Source: Streptomyces sp. BA2 (GTDB taxonomy: Bacteria; Actinomycetota; Actinomycetes; Streptomycetales; Streptomycetaceae). From it: a DNA stretch of 64,000 bases. The stretch is taken from contig NZ_WSRO01000002.1 of assembly GCF_009769735.1 (NCBI RefSeq), positions 7,923,001-7,987,000 on the forward strand, written 5' to 3'. The translations under genes and the position numbers were made by a program. Of this stretch, positions 52,080-61,054 are shown in pieces (within the stretch, counting starts at the first letter, position 1; every line of letters begins with the position of its first letter). The notes under the pieces are model-generated. The model was not told the origin of the DNA. It made no database searches and saw only the letters and a program-made list of their open reading frames with translations.

Positions 52080-53357
52080 ATGAGCCGTCAACAGTCCTCT
52101 CGTGGACTCCCCAAAGCCCTTGCCGTCGCAGCCGTCGCCCTGGGAACGCTCACCGCCGCCACCGCCGCACCGGCCGCGCCACCCCGCCATGCTCCGCCCC
52201 GATCGCACCCGAACGCCCAGGCCGAGCACGCGAAGACCCAGGCCGAGCACGCGAAGACCCAGGCCGCGCACGCGAAGACCCAGGCCGTACTGAACGAGAT
52301 CGTCGCGCAAGGCACCCCCGGCGTCATCGCCCGGATACGAGACGCGCGCGGTGTCTGGGATGGCCGGGCCGGTGTCGGTGACCTGGTCACCGAGCGGCCG
52401 AGGAGCACCAGCGAGAAGTTCCGTATCGCCAGCGTGACCAAGACCTTCACCGCCACGGTGCTGCTCGGGCTCGAAGCCGAGGGCAGGATTTCGCTGGACG
52501 ACAGCGTGGAGGAATGGCTGCCCGGGGTGGTGCGCGGCAAGGGCTACCGGCCCGGGAACATCACCGTGCGGCACCTGCTCAACCACACGAGCGGCATGTT
52601 CGACTACAACATGGACGAGGGCTTCCGCGCCCTGTACGCGGGGGACGAGTTCGACCGGAACCGCCACACCAGGTGGTCCCCGGAAGAGCTGGTGGACATC
52701 GCGCTCGCCCACCCGCCCAACTTCCAGCCGGAGCAGGGCAGCAGGCCCGGCAGGCCAGGCAGGTGGGACTATTCCGACACCAACTACATCCTCGCCGGCA
52801 TGGTGGTCGAGAAGGCCACCGGCGGCACCTACGCGCAGGCGGTCGAGCGTCTTGTCATCCGGCCGCTCGGCCTGCGCGGCACGAGTGTGCCAGGCGCCTC
52901 GCCCCGACTGCCCGCCCCCCACGCGAGGCACTACTCCACGCTGTTCGAGGACGGGCCGGAGGCGAAAGTGCGCGACGTCACCGAGTTCAGCCCCACCGTC
53001 GCGTTCTCCGCCGGGCAGATGATCTCGACCGTCGGAGACGTGAACACCTTCATGTCCAAGCTGCTGGCCGGTGAGCTGCTGCCGCCCGCCCAGCAGCGTC
53101 AGCTGCTCGACGCGGTCCACGTCGACGGGGACAAGGGACACGGTGGTCCACAGGACCGCTACGGCCTCGGCATACGGCAGTTCAAGCTCAAGGAGGACTG
53201 CTGGGCGTGGGGCCACGGCGGCATGATCCCCGGCTCCGCGACCCGGACGCTCGCCTCGGCGGACGGCCGGCGCGTCATGACCATGAACCGCAACGGCGAC
53301 TGGGGCGAGCAACGACTGGAGGACGCGGCCGTCGAGACCGAGTTCTGCGAGCTCTGA
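52080..53357 (+). CDS. Secreted serine hydrolase, beta-lactamase/D-Ala-D-Ala carboxypeptidase family
   Basis: This 425-residue protein has a signal peptide (GLPKALAVAAVALGTLTAATAAPAA). A linker with three 7-residue repeats (QAEHAKT) comes next, then a class C beta-lactamase-like domain. The nucleophile motif is S118-V-T-K121. The Tyr motif is Y231-S-D within DYSDTNYIL (Asp where Asn is usual), and the third motif is HGGMIPG. Members act as D,D-peptidases or esterases at the cell wall. ATG at 52080 is preferred because the signal peptide begins right after it. It is divergent from the lyase operon and may be under the same LacI-type control. Confidence 0.88.
   Translation: MSRQQSSRGLPKALAVAAVALGTLTAATAAPAAPPRHAPPRSHPNAQAEHAKTQAEHAKTQAAHAKTQAVLNEIVAQGTPGVIARIRDARGVWDGRAGVGDLVTERPRSTSEKFRIASVTKTFTATVLLGLEAEGRISLDDSVEEWLPGVVRGKGYRPGNITVRHLLNHTSGMFDYNMDEGFRALYAGDEFDRNRHTRWSPEELVDIALAHPPNFQPEQGSRPGRPGRWDYSDTNYILAGMVVEKATGGTYAQAVERLVIRPLGLRGTSVPGASPRLPAPHARHYSTLFEDGPEAKVRDVTEFSPTVAFSAGQMISTVGDVNTFMSKLLAGELLPPAQQRQLLDAVHVDGDKGHGGPQDRYGLGIRQFKLKEDCWAWGHGGMIPGSATRTLASADGRRVMTMNRNGDWGEQRLEDAAVETEFCEL
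52221..52283 (+). repeat. Three 21-bp tandem repeats coding heptads (QAEHAKT)
   Basis: Units at 52221-52241, 52242-52262 and 52263-52283 are identical except for one base in the third (GCG for GAG). They encode three 7-residue repeats in the linker after the signal peptide of the serine hydrolase. Copy number is likely variable between strains. Confidence 0.9.
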
Positions 53358-53415
53358 CAGCCCTGTCCCACAGTGCGGGTGAACCCACCTCTACGGAGAA
53401 CACGCGCCGCGGTGG

Positions 53416-53495
53416 GACGGCGGCACGAGACGGCGGCACGAGACGGCGGCACGAGACGGCGGCACGAGACGGCGGCACGGGATCGTGTGCCGCCG
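53416..53495 (+). repeat. Five tandem 13-bp repeats ending in a hairpin
   Basis: GACGGCGGCACGA is repeated at 53416, 53429, 53442 and 53455, with a fifth copy at 53468 ending in G. The last copy pairs with GTGCCGCCG (stem 53470-53478 with 53487-53495). Each repeat carries the same GGCGGCAC, so several alternative left arms exist. The element may terminate the serine hydrolase transcript. Confidence 0.8.
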
Positions 53496-53583
53496 CCCCC
53501 GATCAGTAAGCGCGTACGGAAAAGTGCCGACAGGTCGAGGGAGTGGCCGGTGATCTCGCCAGGTAAGCGGTGTGTCACGGGTG

Positions 53584-53613
53584 TTGACGCTGACGGTAAG
53601 CGATTACTACGTT
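53584..53613 (+). promoter_or_regulatory. Vegetative-type promoter of the M1 peptidase gene, probably leaderless
   Basis: TTGACG (53584-53589), 18-base spacer, TACGTT (53608-53613). Transcription should start at about 53620-53622, at the ATG itself, and no ribosome binding site is present upstream, which agrees with a leaderless mRNA. Confidence 0.6.
53596..53607. promoter_or_regulatory. LacI-type operator in the M1 promoter spacer
   Basis: GTAAGCGATTAC is a near-palindrome that matches GTAAGCGGTTGC (51858-51869) at 10 of 12 positions. It fills the spacer right up to the -10 element, so a bound repressor would block the promoter. Confidence 0.55.
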
Positions 53614-53621
53614 GCGGCTCC

Positions 53622-55073
53622 ATGGCTGAGAACAGGACCCGAACCGCACGTGCCGCGACAGCGGCTGCGGCCGCTGCCGCCACCCTCGCGCTCGCCCTCC
53701 CCGCCCACGCGGCGCCCTTCGACCCGACCCCGGGCGCGGACGGCGTCGGCGACCCCCTCTTCCCGACCCTCGGCAACGGCGGCTACGACGTCCGCCACTA
53801 CGACCTCTCCTTCGACTTCACGCCGGTGACGTACGACTTCACCGGCACCATGAGGATCAAGGCGAGAGCCACCCAGGACCTGTCGTCCTTCAACCTCGAC
53901 GTCGACTCGCTGGCCATCGACGCCGTGAAGGTCAACGGCAAGAAGGCCGCGTGGGCGATCACGCCCGGTCAGAGCGGTCAGGAGCTCACCGTCACCCCGG
54001 CGGGCGGCCTGCGCGACCGCCGGACCTTCGACGTCGAACTGACCTACCACGGCAACGGCAGGACCAAGCCGATCAGCCAGCCGGGCTGGCGCTACATGTC
54101 CGACGGTGGCTTCGCCTCCGCCGCCCAGGCCTCCCGCGCGGACACCTTCGCGCCGGTCAACGACCACCCCTCCGACAAGGCGACCTGGTCCTTCCACCTC
54201 ACCGCCCCCGACGGCTGGACGCCCGGCGCCAACGGCAACCTCACCGGCACCCGCGACGCGGCCGGATCCAAGAAGACCTGGGACTTCACCCTCAAGTCCC
54301 CCATGGCGCCCGAGCTGTTGGGCATCTCCGTCAACAAGCAGACCTACCTCTACGGACGCGGCCCGCACGGAGTGAAACTGCGCCACCTCATCCCCGAGGA
54401 CCAGCAGGCCAAGTACAAGCCCATCGCCGAGGAGACCGGCGGGCAGCTGGCGTGGCTGGAGAAGACCCTCGGTGTGCGCTACCCGTTCGACACGTATGGG
54501 GTGCAGATCGTGCGGGACGGCTACAGCGACGCGTTGGAGAATCAAACCCTGTCACTCTTCGGACCGTCGTGGTTCGACCGGCCCACCTACTCGACCACCA
54601 TGATCCATGAGCTGACCCACCAGTGGTTCGGCGACTCCGTCACCCCCGCGACCTGGCAGGACGCCTGGCTGAACGAAGGACCTGCCGTCTACTACGCGGC
54701 CGTGTGGGCGGATGAGAAGGGCTTCCAGCCCATCGAGGAGAAGATGAAGACCGCGTACGCCAAGCTGGACGCGGTCCGCAAGACCGACGGACCGCCCGGA
54801 AAGCCCACCGGGCTCGGCGGCTTCAACATCTACGACGGCGCGGCGGTCTCCCTCTATGCCCTCAACCAGCAGATAGGGAAAGAGAAGTTCGATGCCGTCA
54901 TGAAGTCGTGGCTGACCGAGCACCGGCACGGCAACGCCTCCACCCAGGACTTCATCGACAACGCCGTCGAGGTCACCGGCGACGACTCGGTCGGCACGTT
55001 CCTCGACCATTGGCTGTTCGACCTCGACAACCCGCCCATGCCGGGCCACCCGGACTGGGGTGTCGCGAAGTGA
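53622..55073 (+). CDS. Secreted M1-family zinc metallopeptidase
   Basis: This 483-residue protein has a signal peptide (ATAAAAAAATLALALPAHA). The N-terminal beta domain is followed by a thermolysin-like catalytic domain with H329-E330-L-T-H333-x18-E352 (zinc and catalytic residues intact). The exopeptidase motif usually written GxMEN is DALEN here. The long C-terminal helical domain of classical aminopeptidase N is missing, so this is the short secreted form. The gene is preceded by a leaderless-type promoter with a LacI-like operator. Its stop overlaps the GTG of the beta-helix gene. Confidence 0.92.
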   Translation: MAENRTRTARAATAAAAAAATLALALPAHAAPFDPTPGADGVGDPLFPTLGNGGYDVRHYDLSFDFTPVTYDFTGTMRIKARATQDLSSFNLDVDSLAIDAVKVNGKKAAWAITPGQSGQELTVTPAGGLRDRRTFDVELTYHGNGRTKPISQPGWRYMSDGGFASAAQASRADTFAPVNDHPSDKATWSFHLTAPDGWTPGANGNLTGTRDAAGSKKTWDFTLKSPMAPELLGISVNKQTYLYGRGPHGVKLRHLIPEDQQAKYKPIAEETGGQLAWLEKTLGVRYPFDTYGVQIVRDGYSDALENQTLSLFGPSWFDRPTYSTTMIHELTHQWFGDSVTPATWQDAWLNEGPAVYYAAVWADEKGFQPIEEKMKTAYAKLDAVRKTDGPPGKPTGLGGFNIYDGAAVSLYALNQQIGKEKFDAVMKSWLTEHRHGNASTQDFIDNAVEVTGDDSVGTFLDHWLFDLDNPPMPGHPDWGVAK

Positions 55074-57313
55074 AGCGGCCACACATGACCGCGGGGGTGC
55101 TCGCCGTCGCGGCCGTCGCAGCGTTCATCGCCCCGCAGAGCGCCGCTCAGGCCGTCCAGGCCACCCCGGGCCCCAAGATCCTCCACGCTTCCCCGAACGG
55201 CTCGGGAGCGTCCTGTACCGTCTCCCGGCCCTGCTCCCCGCAGGCCGCGCGTGACGCCGCCCGCTCTGTCAGCGGACGCGACATACGAGTCGAACTCGCC
55301 GACGGCACCTACGAGATGAGCGAGCCGCTGAAGCTGGGGGCGGCCGACTCCGGGCGCGACGGCCACACCGTCACCTGGACCGCCGCGCGCGGGGCCGAGC
55401 CCGTGTTCTCCGGCGGCCGGGCGCTCAAGGGATGGTCCGAAGCCGCCGACGGCACCTGGACCGCCGATGTCCCCGAAGGGGTCACCCCGCGCCAGCTGTT
55501 CGTGGACGGCGAGCGGGCGGTACGCGCGCGTGGCGAGGCCTGCGCGGCGACCACCTGCGACGCGACGAAGACCGGCATGACGGGGGCCACCGCCACCGGG
55601 ATCGACAAGTGGCGGCGCCCTACAGACGCGGAAGCCGTCATCAAGATCCGCTGGCGCGACTACCACTGCCGGATCGCCTCCGTGGACGGCGACCGGATGA
55701 CCTTCGCGCAGCCCTGCTGGACCAACTCCGCGAGCAGCACGAACCGTACGGGCCCCGCCTGGGACTCCACCACCGTCGACTCGTCGCGCTACTCCGGAGT
55801 CGCCTTCTTGGAGAACGCCCGCGAACTCCTCGACAAGCAGGGCGAATTCGTCTGGGACGCCGATGACCGCACCGTCACCTACCTCCCGCGCAAGGGCGAG
55901 GACATGCGGCGCGCGGGCGTGTTCACCCCGGTGACCGAGCGCCTCATGGTCCTCGACGGCGCCCACGACCTGCGCGTGCAGGGCATCGGCTTCGCCTACG
56001 CGGCGTACGGCCAGCCCTCCACCGACGAGGGCTACGCGGGCACCCAGGCCGGTCTCACCCTCACCGGAGCGACGGGGCCGGTCGATCACGCGGGCCGCCA
56101 CTACACCAAGCCGAGCGCGGCGCTGACGGTGCGCGGAGGTCGCCATGTGAGCGTCAGCGGGGCCGAGTTCACGCATCTGGGCGGCGCCGGAGTCATCCTG
56201 GAAGCGGGCACCAAGGACACGTCGGTCACCCGCTCCCGCTTCACGGACCTGTCGTCCGGCGCCGTGTACGTCGGCGACACCGAGCCGAAGCCGGAGGCCG
56301 AACTCGGGGGCGAGCGGAACACCGTCGCGTACAACACGATCCGCCGCACCGGAGTCGAGTACACCGACGCCGTGGGCATCTGGGCCGGATACGAGGCCGA
56401 GCTGACCGTCGACCACAACACTCTCGACGACCTGCCCTACTCGGGGATCTCCGTCGGCTGGGGCTGGAACCAGCCCGAGGCCCAGAAGTCCGTGCTCCGC
56501 GACAACCGGATCACGCACAACCGGATCACGAACGTGATGCGCGTCGAGCACGCCCAGCACGACGGCGGCGCCATCTACACCCAGGGCGCCCAGCCCGGCA
56601 CGGTCGTCTCCGGCAACTACATCAACCGCTCCGCCTACGGGAACACCGAGCGCGACGGCAACGGCATCTACCTCGACGAGCAGTCCTCGTACATCCGCGT
56701 CGAAGGCAACGTCATCACCCGCGTCGGCTACAAGTGGGTCTCCAACTGGGCCGATTACGGCATCCAGAACCACGCCACCGGCAACTGGACCGACACCGAC
56801 GCACCGGCCCTCACCGGCACCGGATCGACGATGGAGGGCAACCACACCAAACTCGACCGGCTGCCTTCGCGTGCGCTCGCCGTGGCGGCCCGCGCGGGTG
56901 CGCACGGAGGGCCGGCCGAGCGGCTGCGCCCCGACCTCGCCCGCGCGGGCACGGCGTCCCAGTCGTCCACGGACGGCGCGGCCGAGGCGGCGTACGCGAC
57001 CGACGGGGACACCTCCACCGACACGCGCACGCTGTCCGAACCGGGCGCCTGGTGGCAGGTCGACCTCGGCGACGCGCGGCGCGTGGGGCAGGTCGAGGTC
57101 TGGAACAACACCTCCATGGCCACCGCCGACTTCGACGTGCAGCTCGCGAGGAGCGCGGACTTCTCCGACGCCACGACCCTGCACGTCACCGGGCGAGCGC
57201 TTCGGCCCACACTCCTCGACACGGACACGGAAGCCAGATACATAAGGATCAAGCGCACCGGCACGGCACGCGTGGCGCTCGCCCACGTACTCGTGCACCC
57301 TGCACGTACATAG
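55070..57313 (+). CDS. Secreted right-handed beta-helix protein with a C-terminal F5/8C (CBM32-like) domain
   Basis: This protein of about 747 residues has a signal peptide (AGVLAVAAVAAFIAPQSAAQA). A long parallel beta-helix region (about residues 40-600) has many Asn/Gly turns (NTVAYNTIRRTG, DHNTLDDLPYSGISVG, NRITHNRITNVM). The C-terminal discoidin-type domain (about 625-745) shows AGTASQSSTDG, WWQVDLGD and ARYIRIKRTG. Such enzymes are often pectate-lyase-like or other polysaccharide-active proteins; this one could bind and cut a glycan. The GTG at 55070 overlaps the M1 stop; ATG at 55085 is possible. No catalytic triad is certain by eye. Confidence 0.88.
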   Translation: MKRPHMTAGVLAVAAVAAFIAPQSAAQAVQATPGPKILHASPNGSGASCTVSRPCSPQAARDAARSVSGRDIRVELADGTYEMSEPLKLGAADSGRDGHTVTWTAARGAEPVFSGGRALKGWSEAADGTWTADVPEGVTPRQLFVDGERAVRARGEACAATTCDATKTGMTGATATGIDKWRRPTDAEAVIKIRWRDYHCRIASVDGDRMTFAQPCWTNSASSTNRTGPAWDSTTVDSSRYSGVAFLENARELLDKQGEFVWDADDRTVTYLPRKGEDMRRAGVFTPVTERLMVLDGAHDLRVQGIGFAYAAYGQPSTDEGYAGTQAGLTLTGATGPVDHAGRHYTKPSAALTVRGGRHVSVSGAEFTHLGGAGVILEAGTKDTSVTRSRFTDLSSGAVYVGDTEPKPEAELGGERNTVAYNTIRRTGVEYTDAVGIWAGYEAELTVDHNTLDDLPYSGISVGWGWNQPEAQKSVLRDNRITHNRITNVMRVEHAQHDGGAIYTQGAQPGTVVSGNYINRSAYGNTERDGNGIYLDEQSSYIRVEGNVITRVGYKWVSNWADYGIQNHATGNWTDTDAPALTGTGSTMEGNHTKLDRLPSRALAVAARAGAHGGPAERLRPDLARAGTASQSSTDGAAEAAYATDGDTSTDTRTLSEPGAWWQVDLGDARRVGQVEVWNNTSMATADFDVQLARSADFSDATTLHVTGRALRPTLLDTDTEARYIRIKRTGTARVALAHVLVHPART

Positions 57314-57328
57314 TCAACACCCGCACGC

Positions 57329-57350
57329 GCACAGGTATGTGCACAGGTAT
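57329..57350 (+). repeat. Two 10-bp direct repeats before the Gfo/Idh gene
   Basis: GCACAGGTAT occurs at 57329-57338 and 57341-57350, 20 bases before the oxidoreductase start. Its role is unknown. Confidence 0.6.
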
Positions 57351-57369
57351 CGGTACGGAAAGGCACACC

Positions 57370-58557
57370 ATGACCGACCTCCGTCTCGGCGTCCTCGGCT
57401 ACGGCTTGCGCGGTTCGCTCGCCCGCACCGCACACCGGCCCGGCGCGGGCTCCCGCGTCACCGCGCTCGCCGACCACGACGTCACCGCGCGGACGGAGGC
57501 GGCCGTGGCCTTCCCCGGCGCCCTGATATCCACCGACCACCGCAAGGTCGTCGAGGACCCGGACGTCGACGCCGTCGTGATCCTCACCCCCGACCACACC
57601 CACGCGCGGCTCGCCTGCGAGGCGCTGCGCGAGAAGAAGCCCGTCTTCGTGGAGAAGCCACTCGACATCGCCATCGAGGCCTGCGACGAGATCCTGCGGA
57701 CCGCCCACGAGACGGGAACGCGCCTCTACGTAGGCCACAACATGCGCCACATGCCCGTGGTCAGGCTGATGCGCGACATCATCCGGCGCGGAGACATCGG
57801 CGAGGTCAAGACCGTCTGGGTCCGCCATTTCGTCGCCTACGGAGGCGACTGGTACTTCAAGGACTGGCACGCCGAACGGCGGCACACCACCGGCCTGTTG
57901 CTCCAGAAGGCCGCCCACGACATCGACGTACTGCACTGGCTCGCCGGCGGCTACACCCGCCAGGTGCAGGCCCTCGGCGACCTCATGGTCTACGGGGACA
58001 ATCCGCACCGCCGTGAGCCGGGCGAGCCGAAGACGGACGACTGGTACACCAAGGACGGGCACTGGCCGCCGCACACCCAGCGCGACCTCAACCCCGTCAT
58101 CGACGTCGAGGACGTCTCCCTGGTCAACATGCGCCTCGACAACGGGGTGTTGGCCTCCTACCAGCAATGCCACTTCACCCCGGACTACTGGCGCAACTAC
58201 ACCGTCATCGGGGACGCGGGCCGTCTGGAGAACTTCGGCGACGGCCCCGGGGGAGTGGTGAAGGTCTGGAACGCGCGGCGCTCGGCCCATCGCCCCGAAG
58301 CCGACGCCGAGTACGCGGTGCCCGACGCCCAGGACGAGGGCGGGCACGGCGGCTCCGACCCGCTGCTCATCGAGGAGTTCGTACGTTTCGTGCGCGAGGG
58401 AGGGCGCACCGACACGTCGCCGGTCGCGGCCCGGATGGCGGTGGCGGCGGGCGTGCGCGCGACGCAGTCGCTCCGGGACGGCGGTACGCCGAGGGAGGTG
58501 CCGGAGCTTGATCCGGAGCTCGTCGCCTACTTCGAGCGGGGTCAGACCCGGCCCTGA
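57370..58557 (+). CDS. Gfo/Idh/MocA-family oxidoreductase
   Basis: This 395-residue NAD(P)-dependent cytoplasmic dehydrogenase has the N-terminal LRLGVLGYGLRGSLA Rossmann motif. The hallmark VFVEKPLDIAIEACDE carries the EKP Lys, and a C-terminal beta-sheet domain includes GLLLQKAAHDIDVLHWLAGG, where the catalytic His sits. Family members oxidise or epimerise sugars and inositols. It is 56 bases after the beta-helix gene on the same strand, so it may process sugars released by the secreted enzymes. GGAAAGG precedes the ATG. Confidence 0.9.
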   Translation: MTDLRLGVLGYGLRGSLARTAHRPGAGSRVTALADHDVTARTEAAVAFPGALISTDHRKVVEDPDVDAVVILTPDHTHARLACEALREKKPVFVEKPLDIAIEACDEILRTAHETGTRLYVGHNMRHMPVVRLMRDIIRRGDIGEVKTVWVRHFVAYGGDWYFKDWHAERRHTTGLLLQKAAHDIDVLHWLAGGYTRQVQALGDLMVYGDNPHRREPGEPKTDDWYTKDGHWPPHTQRDLNPVIDVEDVSLVNMRLDNGVLASYQQCHFTPDYWRNYTVIGDAGRLENFGDGPGGVVKVWNARRSAHRPEADAEYAVPDAQDEGGHGGSDPLLIEEFVRFVREGGRTDTSPVAARMAVAAGVRATQSLRDGGTPREVPELDPELVAYFERGQTRP

Positions 58558-58580
58558 GGGAGAGGCCTGAAGGAAAGCTG

Positions 58581-58622
58581 CGGCGGCGCTTAAGAAATCC
58601 TCGATGGACCAGGGCGCCGCCG
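58581..58622 (+). promoter_or_regulatory. 9-bp inverted repeat upstream of tdh
   Basis: CGGCGGCGC (58581-58589) and GCGCCGCCG (58614-58622) pair across a 24-base loop. It lies between the Gfo/Idh stop and tdh and could be a terminator or a leader structure. I see no convincing promoter. Confidence 0.45.
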
Positions 58623-58679
58623 TAGGGAAGATTCCTGTGTCGTCGGTGGAAGAAGCGACGTACGACAGGAGCCGTTGCG

Positions 58680-59708
58680 TTGAAGGCGCTGGTCAAGGAG
58701 AAGGCGGAGCCAGGGCTCCGGCTGATGGACGTACCGGAGCCGGTCATCGGCCACGGGGACGTCCTGATCAAGGTGCTCCGCACCGGGATCTGCGGCACCG
58801 ATCTGCACATCCGGGCCTGGGACGGCTGGGCGCAGCAGGCGATCGCGGCGCCGCTGGTCGTCGGGCACGAGTTCGTCGGCGAGGTCGTCGAGACCGGGCG
58901 TGACGTCGCGGACATCAAGATCGGCGACCGGGTCAGCGGCGAAGGCCACCTCGTCTGCGGCAAGTGCCGCAACTGCCAGGCGGGCCGCCGCCACCTGTGC
59001 CGCGCCACGGTGGGTCTCGGTGTCGGCAGGGACGGGGCGTTCGCGGAGTTCGTCGCGCTGCCCGCCGCCAATGTGTGGGTGCACCGCGTCCCCGTGGACC
59101 TCGACGTGGCCGCGATCTTCGACCCGTTCGGCAACGCGGTGCACACCGCGCTCTCCTTCCCGCTGGTCGGCGAGGACGTCCTGATCACCGGAGCGGGACC
59201 GATCGGCCTGATGGCCGCGGCCGTGGCCCGGCACGCGGGCGCCCGCAACGTCGTCATCACGGACGTCAGCGAGGAGCGCCTGGAACTCGCCCGCAAGGTC
59301 GGCGCGAGCCTGGCACTGAACGTCGCCGAAACCTCCATCACCGAGGGACAGCGCCAACTGGGCCTGCGCGAGGGCTTCGACGTCGGCCTGGAGATGTCCG
59401 GCAACCCCGTCGCGATGCGCGACATGCTCGCCAACATGACGCACGGCGGCAAGATCGCCATGCTCGGTCTGCCGGCCGAGGAGTTCGCCGTCGACTGGTC
59501 CCGGATCGTCACCTCCATGATCACGATCAAGGGCATCTACGGCCGCGAGATGTTCGAGACCTGGTACTCGATGTCCGTGCTGCTCGAAGGCGGCCTCGAC
59601 CTCGCCCCCGTCATCACCGGGCGCTACGGCCACCGCGACTTCGAGGCGGCCTTCGACGACGCGGCGAGCGGCCGCGGCGGCAAGGTCATCCTCGACTGGA
59701 CCCACTGA
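58680..59708 (+). CDS. tdh: L-threonine 3-dehydrogenase
   Basis: This 342-residue zinc-dependent medium-chain dehydrogenase oxidises threonine to 2-amino-3-ketobutyrate with NAD. Catalytic zinc ligands are C38 (GICGTDLH), H63 and E64 (VGHEFVGE). The structural zinc Cys set is in [15 protein letters not shown], and the NAD motif is [13 protein letters not shown]. The start is TTG at 58680 with AGGAG 8-9 bases before it. The kbl gene follows after 43 bases, and together they turn threonine into glycine and acetyl-CoA. Confidence 0.95.
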   Translation: MKALVKEKAEPGLRLMDVPEPVIGHGDVLIKVLRTGICGTDLHIRAWDGWAQQAIAAPLVVGHEFVGEVVETGRDVADIKIGDRVSGEGHLVCGKCRNCQAGRRHLCRATVGLGVGRDGAFAEFVALPAANVWVHRVPVDLDVAAIFDPFGNAVHTALSFPLVGEDVLITGAGPIGLMAAAVARHAGARNVVITDVSEERLELARKVGASLALNVAETSITEGQRQLGLREGFDVGLEMSGNPVAMRDMLANMTHGGKIAMLGLPAEEFAVDWSRIVTSMITIKGIYGREMFETWYSMSVLLEGGLDLAPVITGRYGHRDFEAAFDDAASGRGGKVILDWTH

Positions 59709-59751
59709 CCCACCGGCTTCCCGACCTCCCGGACTCCTGAAGGAATCAAGC

Positions 59752-60951
59752 ATGTTCGACTCCGTACGCGACGACCTGCGCACCACCCTCGACGAGATCC
59801 GCGCCGCCGGCCTGCACAAGCCCGAGCGCGTCATCGGCACCCCGCAGTCCGCCACGGTCTCCGTCACCGCGGGCGGCCGCCCCGGCGAGGTGCTGAACTT
59901 CTGCGCGAACAACTACCTCGGCCTCGCCGACCACCCCGAGGTGATCGCCGCCGCGCACGAGGCACTGGACCGCTGGGGCTACGGCATGGCGTCCGTGCGC
60001 TTCATCTGCGGCACGCAGGAGGTGCACAAGGAGCTGGAGGGGCGCCTGTCCGCGTTCCTCGGCCAGGAGGACACGATCCTCTACTCGTCCTGCTTCGACG
60101 CCAACGGCGGAGTCTTCGAGACGCTGCTCGGCGCCGAGGACGCGGTCATCTCCGACGCGCTCAACCACGCCTCGATCATCGACGGCATCCGGCTGAGCAA
60201 GGCCCGCCGCTTCCGGTACGCCAACCGCGACATGGCCGACCTGGAGCAGCAGCTGAAGGAGGCCGCCGAGGGCGGCGCGCGCCGCAAGCTGATCGTCACC
60301 GACGGCGTCTTCTCCATGGACGGGTACGTCGCCCCGCTGCGGGAGATCTGCGACCTCGCCGACCGTTACGACGCGATGGTGATGGTCGACGACTCGCACG
60401 CCGTCGGCTTCGTCGGCCCCGGCGGTCGCGGCACCCCCGAGCTGCACGGCGTCATGGACCGCGTCGACATCATCACGGGCACGCTGGGCAAGGCCCTCGG
60501 CGGCGCCTCCGGCGGCTACGTCGCCGCCCGTGCGGAGATCGTCGCGCTGCTTCGCCAGCGCTCGCGCCCTTACCTCTTCTCCAACACGCTCGCCCCGGTG
60601 ATCGCGGCGGCCTCGCTGAAGGTCATCGACCTCCTGGAGTCGGCGGGCGACCTGCGGGAGCGGCTCGCCGCGAACACGGCGCTGTTCCGCTCGCGGATGA
60701 CCGAGGAAGGCTTCGACATCCTGCCCGGCGACCACGCCATCGCCCCGGTGATGATCGGTGACGCCTCGGTCGCGGGACGGATGGCCGAGCTGCTCCTGGA
60801 GCGCGGCGTGTACGTGATCGGCTTCTCGTACCCGGTGGTGCCGCAGGGCGCGGCCCGCATCCGCGTCCAGCTGTCGGCCGCGCACTCCACGGAGGACGTG
60901 AACCGCGCGGTGGAGGCGTTCGTGGCCGCGCGGGCGGAGCTGGACGCCTGA
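59752..60951 (+). CDS. kbl: 2-amino-3-ketobutyrate CoA ligase (glycine C-acetyltransferase)
   Basis: This 399-residue PLP enzyme of the alpha-oxoamine synthase family splits 2-amino-3-ketobutyrate with CoA to glycine and acetyl-CoA. Visible are [47 protein letters not shown] (PLP Asp and His) and the Schiff-base Lys in [18 protein letters not shown] at 59752 follows GAAGGAA. It is paired with tdh. Its stop codon lies inside the first of three 16-bp tandem repeats. Confidence 0.96.
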   Translation: MFDSVRDDLRTTLDEIRAAGLHKPERVIGTPQSATVSVTAGGRPGEVLNFCANNYLGLADHPEVIAAAHEALDRWGYGMASVRFICGTQEVHKELEGRLSAFLGQEDTILYSSCFDANGGVFETLLGAEDAVISDALNHASIIDGIRLSKARRFRYANRDMADLEQQLKEAAEGGARRKLIVTDGVFSMDGYVAPLREICDLADRYDAMVMVDDSHAVGFVGPGGRGTPELHGVMDRVDIITGTLGKALGGASGGYVAARAEIVALLRQRSRPYLFSNTLAPVIAAASLKVIDLLESAGDLRERLAANTALFRSRMTEEGFDILPGDHAIAPVMIGDASVAGRMAELLLERGVYVIGFSYPVVPQGAARIRVQLSAAHSTEDVNRAVEAFVAARAELDA

Positions 60952-60996
60952 GTGAGGGTGCCCCTGAGTGAGGGTGCCCTTGAGTGAGGGTGCCTG
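60949..60996 (+). repeat. Three 16-bp tandem repeats starting at the kbl stop
   Basis: TGAGTGAGGGTGCCCC (60949-60964), TGAGTGAGGGTGCCCT (60965-60980) and TGAGTGAGGGTGCCTG (60981-60996). The kbl TGA is the first three bases of unit 1. It lies before the LysR gene. Confidence 0.85.
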
Positions 60997-61054
60997 AGAC
61001 CCTTGGCTGGACCGCTGGTGTCGGTGGGGCCCGTGGTTTGGGACAATCGACCCC

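Noticed and set aside
53416-53480. CRISPR-like array
   Set aside because: The 13-bp repeats are directly adjacent without spacers, and no cas genes are nearby.
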